Positions 41,181-49,362 of a stretch of 64,000 bases of DNA are shown one piece after another (position 1 is the stretch's first letter; each line of letters begins with the position of its first letter). The DNA is from Methanobacteriota archaeon. GTDB lineage: Archaea > JAADCQ01 > Methanopyri > Methanopyrales > Methanopyraceae. The stretch is from the NCBI GenBank assembly GCA_027064425.1, contig JAMOPO010000015.1:365959-429958 (forward strand), read 5' to 3'. The position numbers and the translations under genes are program-made. Below the pieces are notes generated by a model that worked only from the letters and a program-made list of their open reading frames with translations, searched no databases and was not told the DNA's origin.

Positions 41181-42257
41181 TTACTCGGCCTTCTTGGAGT
41201 ACTCCTCGAGGACCTTCAGCGCCTTCGGCAGCAGGTCGGACTCCGCCAGCGGGCCGAAGTTCATGGAGTCGGCGGTGTTCGTCAGCGCGGCCGGGTCCAG
41301 ACCCTCCTCTAGCTTGTCCAGGCCCTGCTCCTCCATGTACTTCGCCATCATCTTCAGCGCCTCGGCGGCCATGTTCTGCGTGAAGTCCACCGGCGCGCCC
41401 AGCTGCTCGGTGCACGCGTCCCGGAACGTCAGCAGCGCGGCGTAGACGATGGCGGTCACCGCGCTCGCCATGTCGCACACCGGGCCCAGCAGGTAGCCCG
41501 GGACCTTGAACGCCAGCCCGCGAGCCTTCTTACCCAGCTCGTAGACCGCGTCCACGACCTCCTCGTCCGCGTAACCCTCCGCCACGAACACCTGACCCTT
41601 GTGCTCCGGCACGGTCGCCGGGTGGTAGGACGTCACCTGCAGGTCGTCGCGGCCCAGGTCCTCGAACATCTCCTTGAACTGCCGCGTCGGGATCGTGCAC
41701 GTGTTGGCGACCACGCACTCCTCCGGGATGTCGTCAACGATCCTCTTGAAGATCTTCGGCTGGACGCCGCCCTTCGGCAGCCACGAGATGATCAGGTCCG
41801 CGTCCTCCACGGCCTCGGAGTCGTCCGTCGTGATCTCGATCTTCAGCTTGTCCTCCATCTCCTCCGGCGTCAGGAAGTGGATCGCGCCCTCGGGCGGCTT
41901 AGGCACGTCGTCGGCGATGTCGTTCACGTAGTCCCGGATCTTCGGCATCACGTCCTCCGGATCGCCCTCCAGGTGCGCCTCGATGAACTCGTCCAGGTCG
42001 ACGCCGCAGTCCTCCTCGATGTCCACGACGGTGAACCCATCCTCCTCGAACACCGGGTCCGAGACGATGACCTCGTCCACGCCGGCCAGGTGCTTGAGCT
42101 CGACCGCGTACGTGATGCTCGAGTGCGTCAGCGCGGCCTCCTTGATGCCCGTCTCGTCCGCGACCTCACACGCGCGCTTGAACGTCGTGATGCCCGTCGC
42201 CGCGTGCGTTCGCCAGCAGCCCGCGCCCAGAATGGCAACCTTCTCGAACTCGACCAT
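41181..42257 (-). CDS. hmd: [Fe]-hydrogenase (H2-forming methylene-H4MPT dehydrogenase)
   Basis: A 358-residue Hmd that reduces methenyl-H4MPT with H2 at the iron-guanylylpyridinol cofactor. The N-terminal Rossmann domain (VAILGAGCWRTHAATG) has the catalytic histidine equivalent to M. jannaschii His14 (here His18). The iron ligand equivalent to Cys176 is in VVANTCTIP (here Cys187). TSYHPATVPEHKGQVFVAEG and the C-terminal helical domain (PVDFTQNMAAEALKMMAKYMEEQG in part) complete the match. ATG 42257 is preferred over GTG 42266 because GTGGGCAGG provides the ribosome site. Its upstream gap carries divergent promoters with hcgF. Confidence 0.97.
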   Translation of the reverse strand: MVEFEKVAILGAGCWRTHAATGITTFKRACEVADETGIKEAALTHSSITYAVELKHLAGVDEVIVSDPVFEEDGFTVVDIEEDCGVDLDEFIEAHLEGDPEDVMPKIRDYVNDIADDVPKPPEGAIHFLTPEEMEDKLKIEITTDDSEAVEDADLIISWLPKGGVQPKIFKRIVDDIPEECVVANTCTIPTRQFKEMFEDLGRDDLQVTSYHPATVPEHKGQVFVAEGYADEEVVDAVYELGKKARGLAFKVPGYLLGPVCDMASAVTAIVYAALLTFRDACTEQLGAPVDFTQNMAAEALKMMAKYMEEQGLDKLEEGLDPAALTNTADSMNFGPLAESDLLPKALKVLEEYSKKAE

Positions 42258-42292
42258 CCTGCCCACCCCGTCCGGGTCCCGACCGGAACTCG

Positions 42293-42336
42293 CGTTTTAG
42301 CGTATCGACCAGGGTCAAGGCTGAAAAGGCTAAAAG
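42293..42336. promoter_or_regulatory. Divergent hmd / hcgF promoter region
   Basis: Two A+T-rich boxes stand in an otherwise G+C-rich 94-base gap. GCGTTTTAGC (42293-42302; CTAAAACGC on the minus strand) lies about 40 bases from the hmd ATG. AAAAGGCTAAAAGG (about 42323-42336) lies about 20-25 bases from the hcgF GTG. Both contain CTAAAA and are the likely TATA boxes for the two genes. Confidence 0.55.
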
Positions 42337-42351
42337 GGGTGGTACGCGCGC

Positions 42352-42909
42352 GTGCTCCGCGTGGCCACAGCCGAGTGCTTCACTCACGGATACGTCGGGC
42401 GGGAGATCCACGCCTCCGCGAGCGGCTACACCGGGGAGCTGGGGTCCGAGATCCTGGGCACGGAGTTGGAGGGACGCGTCTCGGTCGTGGCCGCCTGCTT
42501 CATCCCCACGATCTCCGGGCTCCGCGAGCTGCTCGGGGTCGACCCGCCCGAGCCTGATTACACCACGAAATCCGGTGCGAAGGCCTACTCGGAGGAGAAG
42601 GATCGGGAAGTGGCCAAGCTCATGGCTCGGGCCGTGCGGGAAAGGACCGGCGCCGACGTGGGCATCGGCACGACCGCCGGGGTCGGCCGCGGGGCGATCT
42701 GCCTCGACGACGGCGAGGTGACCGTCGTGGCCCGGACCGACGTGCGCGCGAACCTGCTGAAGCCGGACGAGAGGATTCTGGAGCGGCAGCGACAGGGCAT
42801 CCGCCGCGCGCTGAGGCTGTTCAAGGCGTACGTGGACGGCGAGCTCGAACGAGTGGTAAGAAAGGATTGGGTGGTCGAGGCCGAGGGCGTTACTCCGGAT
42901 CCTCCATGA
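42352..42909 (+). CDS. hcgF: FeGP cofactor biosynthesis protein HcgF (UPF0254)
   Basis: The 185-residue UPF0254 protein forms a thioester between its Cys9 and the carboxyl group of the activated guanylylpyridinol. The N-terminus MLRVATAECFTHG places Cys exactly at position 9, supporting GTG 42352 as the start. SEILGTELEGRVSVVAACFIPTISG, DYTTKSGAKAYSEEKDREVAKLM and GIGTTAGVGRGAI (nucleotide region) follow. It is divergent from hmd and converges with mtd, overlapping its end by 20 bases. Confidence 0.93.
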   Translation: MLRVATAECFTHGYVGREIHASASGYTGELGSEILGTELEGRVSVVAACFIPTISGLRELLGVDPPEPDYTTKSGAKAYSEEKDREVAKLMARAVRERTGADVGIGTTAGVGRGAICLDDGEVTVVARTDVRANLLKPDERILERQRQGIRRALRLFKAYVDGELERVVRKDWVVEAEGVTPDPP

Positions 42910-43747
42910 GCCGCCGCTTGGACAGCACCCGCCCGTCCGGGGCGTGCGGAGTCCGCAGGACGGCGTCGTTGGACTTCTCGATCTCGCGCGCCTCGTCGGC
43001 AAGCTTGGCGGCCTGACGCATCATCTCGTGCGCGGACGCGACGATGGGCACGTACCGGTCCTTCTCCTGCTCCACGAAGCAGCCCTCGACGGTCACGTCC
43101 GCCACGTCCTCGGCGATCTCCAGCGCGGCCATCGCCTTCGCGCGCGCGTACGGGTTCTCGAACTCGTCCTTCAGCTCGTCCAGCAGCGTGTTCCGATCGA
43201 TGACCAGCCGCGGCAGGTCGTCCTCGGTGACCTCGCCCTCCTTCGCCCGCTCGATGAGCTCGTCTAGGGCCCGCTGGACCAGCCTCAGGACGCCCGTGGC
43301 CGCGAGCGTTTTCACCAGGTCGGCGTTGTACACGGCCATCTCGACCGGGTCCAGGAACTCGCGGCGGGCGCCGATCATAGCGTCCGGCTTGACGAGGATG
43401 TACCCCAGCCCCTGCTCCTCCATCTCGTCCTTCACCTTCAACCCCGGCGAGTCGCCGATGATCACGGCGGGGTAATCCGACTCCGAGAGCAGCTCCCGGG
43501 CCTTGGAGGGGCCGGGCGCGCCCGGGTTAGGGCCGCCGTACACGATGAAGTCTGGCTCGAAGTCCTCCGCCAGGTCCAGCGCCGTCTGAACGACGTCCTC
43601 CACGTACTCCGGGTCCATCTTGACCGAGCTGCTCAGAATGCGGAACTCCACGTCCTCCCGGTCGGCGCGCTCGTCCAGGAGCATGTCAACTAGCATGGTC
43701 GTGCCAAGGTTCCCGCACTTGATGAAGATAGCCCGAGCCTCGGACAT
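42890..43747 (-). CDS. mtd: F420-dependent methylene-H4MPT dehydrogenase
   Basis: A 285-residue Mtd catalysing the same carbon step as Hmd but with F420 as electron carrier. Family motifs are IFIKCGNLGTTMLVDMLLDERA, VYGGPNPGAPGPSKAREL, VIIGDSPGLKVKDEMEEQGLGYILVKPDAMIGARREFLDP (in parts) and RYVPIVASAHEMMRQAAKLADEAREIEKSND. ATG 43747 begins right before the conserved FIKCGNLG; an upstream in-frame start at 43774 is less likely. Close linkage to hmd and the hcg genes suggests joint control of the two alternative enzymes according to H2 supply. Confidence 0.95.
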   Translation of the reverse strand: MSEARAIFIKCGNLGTTMLVDMLLDERADREDVEFRILSSSVKMDPEYVEDVVQTALDLAEDFEPDFIVYGGPNPGAPGPSKARELLSESDYPAVIIGDSPGLKVKDEMEEQGLGYILVKPDAMIGARREFLDPVEMAVYNADLVKTLAATGVLRLVQRALDELIERAKEGEVTEDDLPRLVIDRNTLLDELKDEFENPYARAKAMAALEIAEDVADVTVEGCFVEQEKDRYVPIVASAHEMMRQAAKLADEAREIEKSNDAVLRTPHAPDGRVLSKRRLMEDPE

Positions 43748-43771
43748 CGCGACGCCCCGAGCGCGTTGAAC

Positions 43772-43831
43772 CATCGGAAACTATCACGGGGTCGGTTCCT
43801 CCGTCATCGAAACGGCTATCACGGGGGTCGG
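43772..43831. repeat. Direct repeat in the mtd-hcgE divergent gap
   Basis: CATCGGAAACTATCACGGGGTCGG (43772-43795) recurs with small changes as CATCGAAACGGCTATCACGGGGGTCGGG (about 43805-43832). The core CTATCACGGGG is identical and the two copies lie 37 bases apart, about three to four helical turns. It sits between the mtd and hcgE starts and is a candidate tandem regulator site. Confidence 0.7.
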
Positions 43832-43836
43832 GCGGC

Positions 43837-44496
43837 GTGGCCGGCGACGAGATCGCGGAGCTGGAGCGACGCAAGCGGCCCCGGGGAACCGTGCTGCTGT
43901 GCGGGGTGGGGCGGCTGGGGTTCCGCGTTTTCCTCAAGCTTTTGGAAACACATCGCGGAGGTCCAAAAACAATAGTGTGTGTGGACGGCCAGGAGGTGGA
44001 GCCGGACGACGTGATTCACCTACGGCACGGGGCCCGCGTGGGCGAGAACAAGGCCGAGTTCTGCGCGCGGCTGGGCCGCGCTCACCCGGACAGGGACGTC
44101 GTCGCCGTTCCGGAGTTCGTGCGGGAGGAGACCGCGGAGGGCCTGGTGGAGGAGTGGAAGCCGGACGCTGTGGTGGTCACGATCGCGGGCGGCCGCACCA
44201 CGCCCATCACGGCCAGGCTGGCGCGCGCGGGCCGCGAGGTGGGGGCGACCACGATCAGCACCGGCGGGGTCTTCGGGTACGGGGGCGAGGAGGTGGAGGT
44301 GGTGAGGCTGAGGGAGGCCTCGGGGCCCGTGGCCGAGGAGCTCCGGGAGCTGGGGGCGCCGGATGATCACCTGCTGGTGACCACGGGGCGCTACATCCGG
44401 GACCCCGACCCGATCACCCCTACCGTGCTGGACCGCGTGGCCCGCCGGCTAGTGGAGGTGGCGTTGAGGTCGCTGCCCAGCCCTGAGGAGGAGTAG
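43837..44496 (+). CDS. hcgE: FeGP cofactor biosynthesis E1-like adenylyltransferase HcgE
   Basis: A 219-residue ThiF/E1-like protein that adenylates the carboxyl group of guanylylpyridinol before transfer to HcgF. The nucleotide-binding start VLLCGVGRLGFRVFLKLL, the acidic-strand motif IVCVDGQEVEPDDVIHLRHGARVGENKAE (in parts) and VVVTIAGGRTTPITARLARAGRE are visible. GTG 43837 has GGGGGTCGGG upstream. The 3' end overlaps the end of the convergent exported protein gene by 48 bases. Confidence 0.9.
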   Translation: MAGDEIAELERRKRPRGTVLLCGVGRLGFRVFLKLLETHRGGPKTIVCVDGQEVEPDDVIHLRHGARVGENKAEFCARLGRAHPDRDVVAVPEFVREETAEGLVEEWKPDAVVVTIAGGRTTPITARLARAGREVGATTISTGGVFGYGGEEVEVVRLREASGPVAEELRELGAPDDHLLVTTGRYIRDPDPITPTVLDRVARRLVEVALRSLPSPEEE

Positions 44497-45648
44497 CAGC
44501 CCGGCCCAGAGTGCCGCGGAGAGCACCGACAGGCCCGCGGTGACCAGGATCTGGGCGGTGGCGGTGGCGTCGAGGGCCCTGAAGCGCACCTCGTACAGCC
44601 CCGCCTCGCCCGCGGTCAAGGTCAGGGAGACCCGGCCCCTATCGTCCGTCGTCAGCTGGAGCGTCTGCGTCCCGTCCGGGCCGCTGACCTCGACCTGGAC
44701 GGGGAAGTCTGGGATCGGATCGCCCAGCCAGTCCGTGAGCTCGGCGGTGAGGGTGACCCGGCCCCCCGGCTGCGTGACGACGCTCTCCGGCGACAGGTGG
44801 ATTACCCAGTCCGCTGGCAGCCGTTTCGCGGCCCAGAGGATGGCGTACACGAACAGCTTGATCATGTCGGGGTCGCGGTCCCGGCGGCCCATGATCTCCG
44901 GATGCACGCTCATGATGGCGAACCGGCCCTTCTCGACGCCGTCGACAATCCAGCGGCCGACGACGTAGGCCCAGCCCTTGACCTTCTCGAGGTACTTGAT
45001 CACCCCGCGAACGTCGCAGTAGGCGCGGACGGTGTGCCAGCGCCTGTCGATGTAGTACTTGACCGTGTACCAGCCGCGCCTGAAGGCCATTCCGGGCCCG
45101 TTCGCGTAGTACATCCTCGTTTCGTAGGTGCTCCCCGGCTCGCTGGCGAGCGGGTTGGCCGGGTGCGGGAGCAGCAGCACGCGCGGCTCGGCGTGCCCCT
45201 TGAGCCCGTCAACCGCCTTGACGCACGGGAAGGCGCGGATGTACGTGGTTGCACCCGCGCAGATCCCCACGTAGCCCAGCCCCAGGTGGAGCTGCGCCCA
45301 CCGCAGCAGGTCGACCCAGTCTGAGCCCCAGTGATCCTCGGGCCGCCACCCGCCGGGCACGTAGACGACGTCGACGCGGCGGCCCGTCTTGGGATCGACG
45401 CCGGTGTACAGGATGTGTCGCCAGCGGTGCACGTTCTTGACCGGAATCAGCACCACTTTCTCCTTAACTGGGAGCTCCTGCAGGTGGCTGTTCCACCACT
45501 TCACGTCCCAAACGGAGGTGGTCCAGCAGTTGGTTTCCGGGTTGGGGTCGGTGTCTAGGCCCGGCCCGGTCCAGACGGCCACGTGAACCGTGGCGGTGGA
45601 GGGGAGTGGAAGCGTGAGGAGCGTCAAGAACGTTAGGACGTGACGCAT
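44449..45648 (-). CDS. Exported glutamine-amidotransferase-like protein with Ig-like domain and membrane anchor
   Basis: An approximately 399-residue protein. A signal peptide (MRHVLTFLTLLTLPLPSTATV) is followed by a BPL_N/class-I amidotransferase-like domain. VVYVPGGWRPEDHWG is the oxyanion-type glycine loop, GYVGICAGATTYI gives the nucleophile elbow with Cys, and SVHPEIMG supplies a candidate His/Glu pair. Residues about 290-365 form an Ig-like domain (PGGRVTLTAELTDWLGDPIPDFPVQVEV in part). The end is a hydrophobic helix with a basic tail. ATG 45648 follows GGGAGGATC. Its substrate is unknown. Its position next to hcgE may be accidental. Confidence 0.75.
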   Translation of the reverse strand: MRHVLTFLTLLTLPLPSTATVHVAVWTGPGLDTDPNPETNCWTTSVWDVKWWNSHLQELPVKEKVVLIPVKNVHRWRHILYTGVDPKTGRRVDVVYVPGGWRPEDHWGSDWVDLLRWAQLHLGLGYVGICAGATTYIRAFPCVKAVDGLKGHAEPRVLLLPHPANPLASEPGSTYETRMYYANGPGMAFRRGWYTVKYYIDRRWHTVRAYCDVRGVIKYLEKVKGWAYVVGRWIVDGVEKGRFAIMSVHPEIMGRRDRDPDMIKLFVYAILWAAKRLPADWVIHLSPESVVTQPGGRVTLTAELTDWLGDPIPDFPVQVEVSGPDGTQTLQLTTDDRGRVSLTLTAGEAGLYEVRFRALDATATAQILVTAGLSVLSAALWAGLLLLLRAGQRPQRHLH

Positions 45649-45672
45649 GATCCTCCCTCGGCGGGCCAAAGC

Positions 45673-46014
45673 TCAGAAGAAAATAACGTTGTCGGACTCC
45701 TTGACCCAGCTCACCAGGTCGTGCATGGTGGCGATCTCAACGCCGTCGATGAAGTCGTCCTCGGAGAGCCCCCGGGCCTTGGAGCAGGGTCCGCAAGCCT
45801 TGACCTCCGCACCCTGCTCGATGCACTGCTTCAGCAGCTCCAGATGGTTGGGCACCTCGTCGGGGTCCTGGTCCCTCTTGGCCAGGTACACACCGTCCTC
45901 GATCAGGAAGATCTTGACGTCCTCACCCTCGACGAGGGCCGTGAGGGCGAACCTCAGGGCGGTGTAGGCGCGCTCCCGCCCGTACGGCGCTTGGGAGATG
46001 ATGACGGTGATCAA
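45673..46014 (-). CDS. DsrE/F-like protein
   Basis: A 113-residue DsrE-fold protein: ITVIISQAPYGRERAYTALRFALTAL, VKIFLIEDGVYLAKRDQ and the active-site region GAEVKACGPCSKARGL with a CxxC motif. Such proteins carry sulfur in tRNA thiolation or related pathways. TTG 46014 with GGGGTGA 5 bases upstream is preferred over GTG 46023. It precedes the exported amidotransferase-like gene by 24 bases on the same strand. Confidence 0.8.
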   Translation of the reverse strand: MITVIISQAPYGRERAYTALRFALTALVEGEDVKIFLIEDGVYLAKRDQDPDEVPNHLELLKQCIEQGAEVKACGPCSKARGLSEDDFIDGVEIATMHDLVSWVKESDNVIFF

Positions 46015-46115
46015 CCCGCTCACCCCGGCCGCCGGCTCATGGTAACCGGGTTATGGCTTGCCTTCGGGCGGATCGATGGTCATCGAGTTATTTCCGCGGA
46101 GTCTGGTCCGCAAAC

Positions 46116-46125
46116 TTTAAATATA
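46116..46125 (+). promoter_or_regulatory. TATA box of the TIP49-like gene
   Basis: TTTAAATATA, the most A+T-rich promoter-like block in the gap, lies 31 bases before the ATG at 46157. This leaves a leader of only a few bases. Confidence 0.65.
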
Positions 46126-46156
46126 AGTGCATGACAGTCACCGAGGGCTGCGGATT

Positions 46157-47527
46157 ATGGTCGAGATCAAGGAGATTACCGAGACTTCCACCGACGAGGA
46201 GGTGGCGTCCGGAGCGCATTCACACATCGCGGGACTTGGCCTGGATGAGAACCTGAAGGCCAAGCCGGTCGGAGATGGTCTGGTTGGCCAGGAGGAGGCG
46301 CGGGAGGCCGCCGGCATTATCGTAGAGATGGTGAAGGAGGGCCGGCGGGCCGGGCACGGTCTGCTCCTGGTTGGACCGCCCGGAACGGGCAAGACCGCGA
46401 TCGCGTACGGTATGGCCAAGGAGCTGGGTGAGGACGTCCCGTTCGTCTCGATCTCCGGCTCGGAGATTTACGGCACGAACCTGAGCAAGACGGAGTTCCT
46501 GCAGCAGGCGATCCGGCGGGCGATCGGCGTCGAGATCACGGAGACGCGAGAGGTGATCGAGGGTAAGGTGGAGAGCCTGGAGATCGAGCGTACGAAGCAC
46601 CCGCTCTCGCCGTACATGGAGATGCCCAGCGGGGCGATCCTGGAGGTCAGCACGCAGGATGACCGGAGGAAGTTCAAGGTGCCCGAGGAAATCGCCGTGC
46701 AGCTGGTGCAGGCGGGTGTGCGGGAGGGTGACGTGATCCAGATCGACCTGGAGAGTGGTCGGGTCACGAAGCTGGGTCGGGCGGAGGAGGAGCTGGAGAA
46801 GGAAGAGGAGGAGATCCTAGGCGTTCGGGCGGTGGAGGTGCCGGAGGGCCCGGTTCAGAAGAAGAAGGAGATTCGGCGCGTGGTCACGCTGCACGACCTG
46901 GACATGGCCAACGTGAGGGCTGGCCGGCTGCTGGGCTTCCGTGAGGAGGAGATCACGGACGAGATCCGGGAGAAGGTGGACGAGCAGGTGCAGAAGATGG
47001 TGGACGAGGGCGAGGCCAACCTGGTCCCGGGCGTCCTGTTCATTGACGAGGCTCACATGCTGGACATCGAGGCGTTCGCGTTCCTGAACCGATCCCTAGA
47101 GGAGGAGATCGCGCCCATCCTGGTGATGGCCACCAACCGGGCGATGGCGAAGGTCCGAGGCACGGACGAGGAGGCGCCGCACGGCATCCCGGGCGACCTG
47201 CTGGACCGGCTGCTGATCGCGCGGACGCGGCCGTTCAAGCGTGAGGAGATCCGCGAGATCATCGGCATCCGGGCGCGGGTGCAGGACATCGAGCTGACGG
47301 ATGAGGCGCACGAGTACCTGACCGACCTCGGCGAGGAGAAGTCGCTGCGGTACGCGACTCGGCTGCTCGAGCCGGCCCGGATCGTCGCGGAGAAGGAGGG
47401 CGACGACGTCGTCGACAAGAAGCACGTGGAGCGGGTCGAAGAGGTCTTCACCGACGTGTCGGACAGCGTGGAGTACATGGAGAAGATGCGCCGCGAGCTG
47501 CCGACGATGAAATACTTAACCGGGTAG
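46157..47527 (+). CDS. TIP49 (RuvB-like, Pontin/Reptin) family AAA+ ATPase
   Basis: A 456-residue archaeal homologue of RuvBL1/2. The order is SHIAGLGLDENLKAKPVGDGLVGQEEAREAAGIIVEMV (in parts), Walker A GPPGTGKTAIAYG, a DNA-binding-type OB insertion (residues about 110-260, including AILEVSTQDDRRKFKVPEEIAVQLVQAGVREGDVIQID in part), Walker B LFIDEAHMLDIEAFAFLNRSLE, sensor ATNRA and the sensor-2 region SLRYATRLLEPA. In eukaryotes these ATPases drive chromatin and RNP remodelling. ATG 46157 is chosen because of the TATA distance; an in-frame codon at 46127 is too close to the TATA box. Confidence 0.93.
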   Translation: MVEIKEITETSTDEEVASGAHSHIAGLGLDENLKAKPVGDGLVGQEEAREAAGIIVEMVKEGRRAGHGLLLVGPPGTGKTAIAYGMAKELGEDVPFVSISGSEIYGTNLSKTEFLQQAIRRAIGVEITETREVIEGKVESLEIERTKHPLSPYMEMPSGAILEVSTQDDRRKFKVPEEIAVQLVQAGVREGDVIQIDLESGRVTKLGRAEEELEKEEEEILGVRAVEVPEGPVQKKKEIRRVVTLHDLDMANVRAGRLLGFREEEITDEIREKVDEQVQKMVDEGEANLVPGVLFIDEAHMLDIEAFAFLNRSLEEEIAPILVMATNRAMAKVRGTDEEAPHGIPGDLLDRLLIARTRPFKREEIREIIGIRARVQDIELTDEAHEYLTDLGEEKSLRYATRLLEPARIVAEKEGDDVVDKKHVERVEEVFTDVSDSVEYMEKMRRELPTMKYLTG

Positions 47528-47542
47528 CCCCTCCCCCCACGC

Positions 47543-47548
47543 TTTTTT
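47543..47548 (+). terminator. T-run between the TIP49-like gene and rfcS
   Basis: Six Ts lie 15 bases after the TIP49-like stop and 15 bases before the rfcS TTG. It may terminate the upstream transcript or form part of the rfcS promoter. Confidence 0.45.
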
Positions 47549-47563
47549 CAGGGGAGAACGACG

Positions 47564-49357
47564 TTGTCCGAGCACGACGAGGTCGAGGTGCTGGAGGTCC
47601 CGTGGGTCGAGAAGTACCGGCCCAAGAGGCTCGAGGACATCGTGGACCAGGAGCACGTGGTCAAGCGGCTCCAGGAGTACGTTAAGCGGGGCGACATGCC
47701 CAACCTGCTCTTCGCCGGACCGCCCGGCACGGGCAAGACCACGGCCGCGCTGTGCCTGGCCCGCGAGCTCTACGGGGAGCACTGGCGGGACAACTTCCTC
47801 GAGCTGAACGCGTCCGTGTCGCCGGACACACCGCTGCTCGTTCGCGCGGGCGATAGGGTGTTCTTCGCCACCTTCCGCGACCTGGACGAGGCGCTGATCA
47901 GCGTGGAGGGCGACGTCAAGGTTCGCGTCCGGGGCCTTCAGGTCCTCACGGTCGTCGACGGGTGCCGCATCACCTGGGCGCCGGTGAAGTACCTGATCCG
48001 ACACCGCGCCCCGGGTTACCTGCGCGTTCACCTGGAGTCGGGGCACGTGCTCGAGCTCACCGGCGATCACTCCGTCATGGTGCTCCGGGGCGACGGGCTC
48101 GAGGCCGTGCCGGCCTCCGCGCTGCGGGAGGGCGACGTGCTCCTGACCTTCCAGGCCCCGCTGGACCTGATGACGACCGAGCAGCTCGAGAACCTGGCCG
48201 GGATCGTCGGGGACATCGAGCTCAACTGGATGGCCCGGCTGTGCGGCGTGGAGGGCTTCGTCCGGGACGGCTCGTTCGAGGAGCCGGAGCTCCGGCGCGC
48301 GGTCCCGGCCGATCCGGTGCTCGAGCTGGCGCGCCAGGTGAGCCGGGACCTGGCGTGGGAGGTGGAGGCGCTCTCCGTGGACGGGCTGATCGACGCCGGC
48401 CTCGTGCTGGAGCTGCTCCCGGAGCGGCGGGACGTGAGCCCGGAGGCTCGACCGGCGTACGACCGGCTGCTGCGGCTGCTGACCTCGGACCTGCGCGGCC
48501 TCAGGATCCGGAAGATCGAGGTCGTGGAGCGCGAGGGGTACGTGTACGACGTCAGCGTGCCGGGGACGGAGATGTTCTTCGCGGGCGAGGTCCCGATCCT
48601 GCTGCACAACTCGGACGAGCGCGGCATCGACGTCATCCGCACCAAGGTCAAGAACTTCGCCCGGACGCGACCGATGGGCGGTGCGAAGTTCAAGATCATC
48701 TTCCTGGACGAGGCGGACAACCTCACGAGGGACTCGCAGCAGGCCCTGCGCCGGATCATGGAGATGTACTCGGACGCGTGCCGGTTCATCCTGGCGGCCA
48801 ACTACTCGTCCGCGATCATCGACCCGATCCAGAGCCGCTGCGTGGTCTTCAAGTTCACCAAGCTGCCGGAGGATGCGATCAAGGAGCGGCTGCGGGAGAT
48901 CGCGGAGAACGAGGGCGTGGAGGTCACGGACGAGGCCCTGGACGCGATCGTGTACGTGTCCGAGGGTGACATGCGCCGGGCCATCAACGTGCTGCAGGCC
49001 GCGGCCGCGCTGGGCGCGGAGGTTGATGAGGACACCGTGTACCAGATCGCGGCCACGGCCCGGCCCGAGGAGGTCCGGCAGATGATCCACTACGCCTGGA
49101 ACGGCGAGTTCGAGCGGGCCAGGGAGCTGCTGCACGAGCTCCTGTCGCGGTACGGGATGTCCGGCGAGGACGTGGTCCGACAGGTGCATCGCGAGGTGCT
49201 CGAGATGGATGAGATCCCGGACGAGGCGGTGCCAGAGCTGGTGGAGGCCGTGGGTGACTTCGAGTACCGGCTCGTGCGAGGCTCGGACGAGCGGATCCAG
49301 CTGGAGGCCCTCCTGGCCCGCATCCACGCGCTGGGTAGCAAGTACTCCGGCGGGTAG
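47564..49357 (+). CDS. rfcS: Replication factor C small subunit, interrupted by an intein
   Basis: The 597-residue precursor contains a 331-residue clamp loader subunit. WVEKYRPKRLEDIVDQEHV is the RFC start, Walker A is AGPPGTGKTT (residues 51-60) and the Walker B equivalent after the intein is KIIFLDEADNLT. NYSSAIIDPIQSRC holds the SRC motif. The host protein is split between ELNA (residue 83) and SDERG; joined, they restore the conserved ELNASDERG of RFC. RfcS forms the loader with RfcL, encoded 5 bases downstream, and loads PCNA. It starts at TTG 47564. Confidence 0.96.
   Translation: MSEHDEVEVLEVPWVEKYRPKRLEDIVDQEHVVKRLQEYVKRGDMPNLLFAGPPGTGKTTAALCLARELYGEHWRDNFLELNASVSPDTPLLVRAGDRVFFATFRDLDEALISVEGDVKVRVRGLQVLTVVDGCRITWAPVKYLIRHRAPGYLRVHLESGHVLELTGDHSVMVLRGDGLEAVPASALREGDVLLTFQAPLDLMTTEQLENLAGIVGDIELNWMARLCGVEGFVRDGSFEEPELRRAVPADPVLELARQVSRDLAWEVEALSVDGLIDAGLVLELLPERRDVSPEARPAYDRLLRLLTSDLRGLRIRKIEVVEREGYVYDVSVPGTEMFFAGEVPILLHNSDERGIDVIRTKVKNFARTRPMGGAKFKIIFLDEADNLTRDSQQALRRIMEMYSDACRFILAANYSSAIIDPIQSRCVVFKFTKLPEDAIKERLREIAENEGVEVTDEALDAIVYVSEGDMRRAINVLQAAAALGAEVDEDTVYQIAATARPEEVRQMIHYAWNGEFERARELLHELLSRYGMSGEDVVRQVHREVLEMDEIPDEAVPELVEAVGDFEYRLVRGSDERIQLEALLARIHALGSKYSGG
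47813..48610 (+). mobile_element. Intein in rfcS, apparently without homing endonuclease
   Basis: A 266-residue intein starting SVSPDTPLLV (block A, Ser nucleophile) with block B TGDHSVMVL and ending YVYDVSVPGTEMFFAGEVPILLHN (blocks F and G; terminal HN, then Ser+1 of the host). No LAGLIDADG-type motif is seen in the middle part (about residues 110-220), which contains short charged helices. The element is therefore likely a splicing-only remnant with a degenerate insert, larger than a minimal mini-intein. Confidence 0.93.
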
Positions 49358-49362
49358 CCGCC

